This document shows, in pieces, positions 5,524 to 10,633 of a DNA stretch of 10,633 nt (position 1 is its first letter; each line of letters begins with the position of its first letter). The stretch lies in contig CALFRX010000235.1 in NCBI GenBank assembly GCA_937919295.1, positions 1-10,633 of the forward strand, read 5' to 3'. The notes below the pieces were generated by a model. That model saw nothing but the letters and a program-made list of their open reading frames with translations, was not told where the DNA came from and ran no database searches. Origin of the DNA: an uncultured Peptococcaceae bacterium. GTDB lineage: Bacteria; Bacillota; Dehalobacteriia; UBA7702. The position numbers and the translations under genes were made by a program.

Positions 5524-7080
5524 TTATTTTCCCAATTTTCTCCGGAAATAGCCAAAGATCACCGCAGTTTCTTCGATCCTTACAGCGCCGGCCACGGCCA
5601 GATAGACAACAACGCCAACCAGGGTTTTTCCCAAGAAGACGCCGCCTTTCAGCAACGTACTCGCCGCGGCGTCGAGGACGACGAGATCATCCAAGAGCAG
5701 CAGGACTCCGCCCATGATCACGGCGGCAAAGATCATTTTAAAATAAGAGAAACAAAGGGCCTTATGCCAAAGGGCTTTGTATTTTCGCTGCAAAGGCACC
5801 CAGAGAAAGGCGGCGTTGACCACCGCTGACAGGGAAGAAGCGAGAGCCAGCCCGCTCAGGCCAAACCACCTTACGAAAACAAAACAGCAGCAAACATTGA
5901 CAAAAATCGCCGCAACCCCCGCCAAAAGCGGCGCTTTCCCTTTCTGCGCCGCAAAATACGCCCTTGTCAGCACTGTTTGCGTGCCAAAACCTAGCATACC
6001 GAGGCTAAGCCAGAAGAGGGTGATTTTTGTAATGGTAAGGGAAAAAGCGTCAAACTCGCCGCCGCCGTAGATCAAATTGACGGCATCGGCGCTCAGGGCC
6101 ATGGTACCGATGGTCAGGGGGATCAGTAAAAAATTTACTGAGCGTACAGAAACCGAAAGCACCCGGGCAAAGCCCGCTTCATCGTTACCGGCACTGAGCT
6201 TTGCCATTTTGGGGAAAATCACATTGGTGATGGAAAGGACGATCACGCCGATGAGTACCGTATAGAGATTGTTGGCATACTGAAGGGCCGAAGCCCCGCT
6301 GCCTTGATAAAGAAAAGAGGCGAAGCGAGTGGCTACAGCGATATTGATGGGTTGCACCCAGGTGGACACCATGACGGGAGCCATCAGAAGCAGCACCTTT
6401 TTAATGCCATCCTCATGCAAAAAGGAACGGGGACGGTAAACATAATTGCGTTTTTTCAGCGACGGCAGCTGAATCAACGCCTGGCCAAGCCAACCGAGAA
6501 GGAAAGCCACGGCCAAACCGTAAACGCCGAAATCAGCGCCGAAAAGAACGAAATAAAGAATGATGACGCCATTGGAGACGATACTGATGGCCGCCGGTAC
6601 GTTGAATTCACCAAGAGATTGCAAAATACCGACAAAAGCAAAGGCCACCCCGGTAAAGATCACCGTGGGAAACATATAGATCAGCAATTGCCGGCAAAGG
6701 TCGGCAGTGGCCGCGTTGAAGCCCTCCCCGAAGAGATTCACCAAAACGCCGGAAAACACCATGCCCAAAGCCGTAATCACCGCTGTGGCGCAGATCATCA
6801 GTGTAATAAAGGAATGGGCGAAGAAAAACCCGCGTTTTTCTCCGTCCTTGGTTAAATACTCATTAAAAATCGGAATAAAACAGGAGGTAATCGCCGAAGC
6901 GAATACCACGTCGAAAAAGACGCGGGGAATCAGGCTAGCCGTCAAAAAGGCATTGGCATCCATGCCGGTGCCGAAGGTGACTGCGATGAGCCTGTCCCGG
7001 TAAAGCCCCATCAATTTGCCGATCAGGGTGATCAAAATGATATAGTTGATCGTTTTTAGCACATTCTTTTCTTTTACCAT
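5524..7080 (-). CDS. murJ: MurJ/MviN-type lipid II flippase
   Basis: MurJ is a MOP-superfamily integral membrane protein that moves the peptidoglycan precursor lipid II across the inner membrane. The 518 residues match the family's usual length and show about 14 hydrophobic segments. The N-terminal signature is clear: KLMGLYRDRLIAVTFGTG, then DANAFLTASLIPRVFFD and ITSCFIPIFNEYL, corresponding to TM1-TM2 and the conserved loop. GEGFNAATADLCRQLL follows, as in MviN proteins. The ATG at 7080 is preceded by a GAGAG-type ribosome binding site and directly follows the surface-protein gene by about 40 bases. The neighbour csaB fusion suggests that it might flip another undecaprenyl-linked glycan, such as the SCWP precursor, instead of or beside lipid II. 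This cannot be decided from the sequence. Confidence 0.9.
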   Translation of the reverse strand: MVKEKNVLKTINYIILITLIGKLMGLYRDRLIAVTFGTGMDANAFLTASLIPRVFFDVVFASAITSCFIPIFNEYLTKDGEKRGFFFAHSFITLMICATAVITALGMVFSGVLVNLFGEGFNAATADLCRQLLIYMFPTVIFTGVAFAFVGILQSLGEFNVPAAISIVSNGVIILYFVLFGADFGVYGLAVAFLLGWLGQALIQLPSLKKRNYVYRPRSFLHEDGIKKVLLLMAPVMVSTWVQPINIAVATRFASFLYQGSGASALQYANNLYTVLIGVIVLSITNVIFPKMAKLSAGNDEAGFARVLSVSVRSVNFLLIPLTIGTMALSADAVNLIYGGGEFDAFSLTITKITLFWLSLGMLGFGTQTVLTRAYFAAQKGKAPLLAGVAAIFVNVCCCFVFVRWFGLSGLALASSLSAVVNAAFLWVPLQRKYKALWHKALCFSYFKMIFAAVIMGGVLLLLDDLVVLDAAASTLLKGGVFLGKTLVGVVVYLAVAGAVRIEETAVIFGYFRRKLGK

Positions 7081-7121
7081 AGGCTCTCTTTTCTGTGCAG
7101 TTCTTTCCTTCTAAGGTTCCT

Positions 7122-9566
7122 TTACGCCTCGGGTTGCGGCGCGGCGTCGGCCTCTTTGGCCCCTGCTGTCGCCGATGTTGGCGCGGGTTCTGTCGCTGGA
7201 GCGGGTTTTGTTGGCGCGGCAGACAGTGCCGCGGCAGCTTTCGCTTTTTTACGCGCCGCGATCTGCTGGCGGGCAGAGGGCTTTTTCTGCTTTTTCTCTG
7301 TGCCGATTTTGCTACCTTCCCCACCGCGACGGCGCAGCAGGAAGCCGACACCGGCGGCGAGTAAGAGCGCGCCGACGACCATATAAGTGAGGACTAAGGG
7401 ACTGATCTTCCAGGAGAAGCCGGTATCCAACAAAGAATCGGCGATGGCGCGCTGGGCGATAAAGTAATCGGAGCAATGGTCAATGGTAAACCGCGCAGTA
7501 CCGTCGCTAATGCTGACCTTTTCCTCATAACTCGCCTGCATGGCGGTTTCGTCATAGTAGAACAGGGTATATGCGTCGGCTTCATTCAGCTCAGTGGCGA
7601 TTTCCACCAGGGCCGTACCGGGGATGTCGCCGTCTTGGACAAAATGGAGAATCCAGGCGTTTTCGGCCAATTGAGCAATGGCGTCGCGATGATCGGAACT
7701 CTCCGTGATCTGCATATTGAAATCCATGGGGGCCGCGACATCGAGGCCGTTAAACACAATGGCGTAAGCGGTACCCCGGTCGGTGGTACCCTTCAAACGA
7801 AGATTGACGTCTTTCCCTTTGACCTCCTCGAATACCGACTGGGGGACGACACCGTTGACCGTATCGTCAATGTCCATGACGATACCATCGGTAGCAATCT
7901 TTTCGGTAGTGAGGAAATAGTCGCCGCCTTTGTTCGCTTCAAAACTGACCATGCTGTCACTGACCGTGACCGCGCCGACCAGCTCAAAACTGCCGGTATC
8001 AGCGTTATAATAATAACACTGGTAGGCGCCGTCGGCGACGGAGACCGTCACGGTGACCGTGGCGTTCCCGGGAAAACTCCCCTGATGCAAAAAGGTAATA
8101 CATTCAGGGGAAGCGACTGCCGCTTCGATCATGAGCTGGTTTTCCGTAACAGAAGTAATCTCCGCGTTAAAATCCATGGGGGTGATGATATTCTTGCCGT
8201 AAAAGGAAATCGTATAAGGTTCGCTTTCATTCCAGGTTCCCTCGTAAAGATACGTCGCATCCTGTCCTTTAAGATCTTCAAAGACCGCTTTCTCAATGGT
8301 GGTTCCTGTTGCCGCCGTCGCCACCGTGGTACCCGACGCCTTGGCGGTTGCCGTATCGGTATCCTTATTGGTAGGCGTATCGGAAGTCTTATTGGACGCC
8401 TTATTGGAAGGCTTATTGGAAGACGAAGAGGAGGAAGTTGAGGACGAGGAGGGAGACGAAGAGGAGGCAGGGATCGTTTTCGCCGTATGGGCAGGAAGCC
8501 CGGCAAAGTCAAAAAACTGGGTATTTTCCTGATAACACCAGTAGGCGACGAGAGCAAGGCGGCCGTAATGGGTGGCCGACGCCGTAGAGGAACCGGCAGC
8601 GGAAAGACCGAAACCGCCATCGCTGTTATAAAAGGTCAGCAAGCCGTCGTATATGCTGTGTTTGAAAGCGCCGCCGGTGTCGGTGGGATCAAGGCCCAAA
8701 GCGCAGATACCGGTCAACAATTGGCCGGTGGCGACGACGCTGTCCTTGAAGGATCCGTCGGCGGCCTGAAGGCTGCTGAGCTTACTGAGGAGATCCCCAA
8801 CGGCGGCGACCACCGCATTATCCTGATTGCGGTAATAGGGCCCTAAGGCCTGGAGAACAAGGCCACATAGAGAAATATCCAGATCCGTGCCGGAGGCGTA
8901 ATTTTTGACAGCGGCGACGAGATCATCTTTTAGCTCTTTTCTCGTCACTTTGGAACCGGAGGCGCGCAGCGTCGCGTCGGAAACATGAAGGGCGTCCAAA
9001 ACCAGCAATGCATCAGCCACCGTGACCGTACCCTCGTTGCGCAACGTGGTGATACCGCGGGAATAGATCCCCTTGTACAACAGATTGATTTGATTGCCGC
9101 CGCTGTCCGTACCGGCGGCGGTGACATTCCCACCGGCGGCGCCCACGGCTAAGGCAATATCGAGATAATCGTCGGCCGATGGCAAAATGCCTTTTTTATC
9201 CGTCAAGTTACGGTTGACATAACCGAGATAATTGGCGAACTCGTCGGCGGTGACCGCTGTCTGCGCCGTATACCGGCCCATGGCCAGCATGAGTTGATCG
9301 GTACTGTCGGAGGCGGCCTTTTTCACCACATCGTCATAAAACAGCAAATTGTTTTTTCCTTTGGCGTAGGCCACTGTTTTATCAATATACGTCGTTACTT
9401 TGGTACCTGCGGCGTCTGCTGTTGCTTCACCGTGAACGGTAAATGCTCCGAGACAAAGGGCGATCCCCAAAAGGAACGTCGCGATGATGCGGTTTTTCTT
9501 CCTTAAAAACGTCTTCGTCGTTTCCGTCGTTTTCTTCTTCATATCCGGCCATTCTTTCTTACTCAT
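7122..9566 (-). CDS. Large secreted, membrane-anchored protein with terpenoid-cyclase-like helical domain
   Basis: Residues are numbered from the furthest upstream possible start, a TTG at 9572 (816 residues). ATG at 9566 is preferred here, and ATG at 9542 gives an even more typical signal peptide. Nearby Shine-Dalgarno matches are weak for all three. A signal peptide spans about 11-50 (KKK... then IIATFLLGIALCLGAF... cleavage near HGEA). Residues about 55-360 are helical and resemble the alpha/alpha toroid of prenyltransferase and squalene-cyclase repeats, with LQAADGSFKDSVVATGQLL and YNSDGGFGL typical of them. A Ser/Asn/Lys/Thr-rich linker covers 369-425. Two tandem beta-rich domains of about 130 residues follow, offset by 150: FEDLKGQD to DYFL (431-554) and FEEVKGKD to DYFI (581-705), both with PMDFN. 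A single membrane segment lies at about 724-746, then RRR and a Lys/Ala/Pro-rich tail of 70 residues, probably cytoplasmic. No LPXTG or SLH motif is seen. Catalytic activity is not evident. The helical domain could bind a protein, glycan or small ligand. Confidence 0.8.
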   Translation of the reverse strand: MSKKEWPDMKKKTTETTKTFLRKKNRIIATFLLGIALCLGAFTVHGEATADAAGTKVTTYIDKTVAYAKGKNNLLFYDDVVKKAASDSTDQLMLAMGRYTAQTAVTADEFANYLGYVNRNLTDKKGILPSADDYLDIALAVGAAGGNVTAAGTDSGGNQINLLYKGIYSRGITTLRNEGTVTVADALLVLDALHVSDATLRASGSKVTRKELKDDLVAAVKNYASGTDLDISLCGLVLQALGPYYRNQDNAVVAAVGDLLSKLSSLQAADGSFKDSVVATGQLLTGICALGLDPTDTGGAFKHSIYDGLLTFYNSDGGFGLSAAGSSTASATHYGRLALVAYWCYQENTQFFDFAGLPAHTAKTIPASSSSPSSSSTSSSSSSNKPSNKASNKTSDTPTNKDTDTATAKASGTTVATAATGTTIEKAVFEDLKGQDATYLYEGTWNESEPYTISFYGKNIITPMDFNAEITSVTENQLMIEAAVASPECITFLHQGSFPGNATVTVTVSVADGAYQCYYYNADTGSFELVGAVTVSDSMVSFEANKGGDYFLTTEKIATDGIVMDIDDTVNGVVPQSVFEEVKGKDVNLRLKGTTDRGTAYAIVFNGLDVAAPMDFNMQITESSDHRDAIAQLAENAWILHFVQDGDIPGTALVEIATELNEADAYTLFYYDETAMQASYEEKVSISDGTARFTIDHCSDYFIAQRAIADSLLDTGFSWKISPLVLTYMVVGALLLAAGVGFLLRRRGGEGSKIGTEKKQKKPSARQQIAARKKAKAAAALSAAPTKPAPATEPAPTSATAGAKEADAAPQPEA
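8300..8466 (-). repeat. Low-complexity Ser/Asn/Lys/Thr linker DNA
   Basis: This region encodes the extracellular linker at about residues 369-425 of the surface protein. It contains a run of Ser codons and short repeats of the type SNK-x-SNK-x (TTATTGG units at about 8370-8420 on the + strand). Such stretches can change length by slippage and usually act as flexible spacers. Confidence 0.6.
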
Positions 9567-9590
9567 CCGCAAATCAGCGGAAACCTTGTT

Positions 9591-9953
9591 TTATGCTTCT
9601 CCCACGGCCACGGTAGCCACCATATCCACGCCGGTGCCGCAGATATCAGAGACGATCACCGCGCCGAGAGGAACGGGGGCTTTGACCGTGACGTCTCGCA
9701 AAACCGCCATACAATCAAAAAGTTTACCTTTAGGCAGCGCTGCGGCGGATTTTACCGGCAGGGGATCGCCGTTAAGCACCTTTACCGTTGTGGTCAAGGT
9801 GCGCACCGGGTTGATCACTTCGGTTTTGGCGTATTTTTCCCCTCGGGGGCACTGGTTTCCTTCTACTTTCGTAACAACGCCCTTTTCTACCGTGGCGCTA
9901 AGCTGACATCCCATGGGACAGACGATACAGGTAAGATGCTTTATTTCCGTCAT
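9591..9953 (-). CDS. DUF1667 family cysteine-motif protein, redox accessory
   Basis: This 120-residue protein begins MTEIKHLTCIVCPMGCQL. Cys9-x2-Cys12-x3-Cys16 plus Cys35 (NQCPRGEKYA) form a pattern like the [4Fe-4S] site of molybdopterin oxidoreductases, so an iron-sulfur cluster is plausible. The VINPVRTLTTTVKV segment is typical of DUF1667. Further cysteines lie at 76 and near 105. In Bacillota, DUF1667 proteins are commonly encoded after a GlpA-like FAD dehydrogenase and an NAD/FAD oxidoreductase, and they may act as the electron-transfer subunit of an anaerobic glycerol-3-phosphate or similar oxidation complex. The last one is inference from context. Its ATG overlaps the stop of the oxidoreductase gene as ATGA (9950-9953), and GGAG lies eight bases upstream of the ATG, so translational coupling is likely. 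Confidence 0.85.
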   Translation of the reverse strand: MTEIKHLTCIVCPMGCQLSATVEKGVVTKVEGNQCPRGEKYAKTEVINPVRTLTTTVKVLNGDPLPVKSAAALPKGKLFDCMAVLRDVTVKAPVPLGAVIVSDICGTGVDMVATVAVGEA

Positions 9954-10633
9954 GATTTCAGCTCCACTTCTACAGTGATTTCCCGGCCCAGGGAGGAAAG
10001 ATCTTCCTTCTTCAAGGTCACTGTTTCCATTTCACCGGGGGTAACGATGCGTTTGTTCTTTTTAATAAGCTCTTTGCCGTTGCTTTTCACGCGGATCACA
10101 GCGCCACGGAATACTTCGTCGGAGCGAAAATAGAGACGAAGATCGCCGCCGGTGCCGGTAACATACTGGGGCACGACATAGCGCACGCCTTTCCCCGCCA
10201 CGGTAGGCAGGGCGGCTCTGACGTTTAACTGTCCTTTCAAATACCGCGCCGCGGCGCTACCGGCGATTTCCGCTTCATCGGAAACGTAATCAACAAGATC
10301 GTGAACGTGAAGCACGTTGCCGCAGGAAAAAATCCCTGAAACGGAGGTTTCCCTGTTTTCATCGACTTTGGCGCCGCCGGTCACGGGATCCAATTCCACT
10401 TGAGCCGCTTTGGCCAGTTCGTTTTCGGGAATGAGGCCGACGGAAAGCAGCAGCGTATCACATTCGATCTCCTGTTTCGTAGACTCGATGGGTACAAAAT
10501 TCTGATCGACTTCGGCGACGGTCACAGCAGTAAGCCGGTCTTCGCCGTGAATCTCCGTTACCGTATGACTTAAAAGCAGGGGGATCTTAAAATCATCGAG
10601 ACATTGGACGATATTGCGTTTCAGTCCCCCGGA
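9950..10633 (-). CDS. NAD(P)/FAD-dependent oxidoreductase, C-terminal part
   Basis: The frame is open to the right edge, so the 5' end is outside the window. The visible 227 residues begin SGGLKRNIVQCL at the edge. They include the end of the NAD-binding domain (PLLLSHTVTEIHGEDRL), the CDTLLLSVGLIPENELA stretch and the FAD-binding signature GIFSCGNVLHVHDLVDYVSDEAEIAG. The last about 90 residues (VRYVVPQYVTGTGGDLRLYFR and following) form the C-terminal beta domain seen in the GlpA-associated oxidoreductase family. With the overlapping DUF1667 gene, this makes the typical pair accompanying an anaerobic glycerol-3-phosphate dehydrogenase-like FAD enzyme, expected next to the right outside the window. 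It would act in the cytoplasm and pass electrons between NAD(P)H, flavin and Fe-S partners. The substrate is not known. An internal GTG at 10525 is not a true start, because the homology runs upstream of it. The gene ends in TGA. Confidence 0.87.
   Translation of the reverse strand, partial: SGGLKRNIVQCLDDFKIPLLLSHTVTEIHGEDRLTAVTVAEVDQNFVPIESTKQEIECDTLLLSVGLIPENELAKAAQVELDPVTGGAKVDENRETSVSGIFSCGNVLHVHDLVDYVSDEAEIAGSAAARYLKGQLNVRAALPTVAGKGVRYVVPQYVTGTGGDLRLYFRSDEVFRGAVIRVKSNGKELIKKNKRIVTPGEMETVTLKKEDLSSLGREITVEVELKS

Noticed and set aside
7122..7330. Sortase-anchoring LPXTG or SLH domain at the end of the surface protein
   Set aside because: The membrane segment is followed by a 70-residue Lys/Ala/Pro-rich tail with no LPXTG-like motif, and no SLH repeat is present.
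7476..8441. A 321-residue + strand reading frame
   Set aside because: It is antisense to the surface-protein gene, and its Gly/Arg-rich end is only the complement of the Ser/Asn linker.
1..10633. pylT, other tRNA, rRNA or CRISPR array
   Set aside because: I saw no tRNA cloverleaf, no CUA-anticodon loop sequence, no rRNA signature and no regularly spaced repeats with unique spacers. The repeat pair at 787-1082 has only two units.

Overview
The window looks like chromosome from an anaerobic bacterium of the Bacillota (Firmicutes), with roughly even base composition. A Negativicutes-like lineage is plausible because of the CsaB-type wall pyruvylation enzyme, the large surface protein and the intergenic palindromic repeats. 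No rRNA or other phylogenetic marker is present, so the assignment is tentative.

Left edge, + strand (1-573): the 3' part of a trimethylamine methyltransferase gene (mttB). Its reading frame is interrupted by one TAG at 79-81, in the context Trp-Val-Ala-Gly-Gly-[TAG]-Ala-Asp-Ser-Lys. This is the context in which pyrrolysine is encoded in genuine MttB, and homology continues unbroken for 163 codons to a TAA. The gene therefore appears to encode the 22nd amino acid, which makes it the most notable item here. A stop-obeying gene caller would report only a false 159-residue protein starting at a TTG at 94.

Bases 574-1339 hold no convincing gene. They contain several hairpins, a two-copy palindromic repeat unit with REPIN-like architecture, and a promoter. 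That promoter serves a small acidic lipoprotein gene (1340-1753). Next, after a leader with a good promoter and a palindrome, comes a 417-residue APH-fold phosphotransferase (1957-3210), closed by a strong terminator that probably also serves the convergent operon.

From 3280 to the right edge all genes are on the - strand and closely spaced, so they read as one operon from right to left. The order is: the C-terminal part of an NAD/FAD-dependent oxidoreductase, a DUF1667 cysteine-motif protein overlapping it by 4 bp, a large secreted and membrane-anchored protein with a terpenoid-cyclase-like helical domain, a MurJ/MviN lipid II flippase, and a fusion of a GT4 glycosyltransferase with a CsaB-type polysaccharide pyruvyl transferase. 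The first two resemble the accessory pair found with GlpA-type glycerol-3-phosphate dehydrogenases. The last three concern the cell envelope: peptidoglycan precursor export, and synthesis of the pyruvylated wall polymer that holds SLH-domain proteins.

None of the annotated ends uses TAG as a stop (TAA six times, TGA once). This fits a genome that reads UAG as pyrrolysine, although the sample is tiny. No pylT, pylS or pylBCD gene lies in the window.
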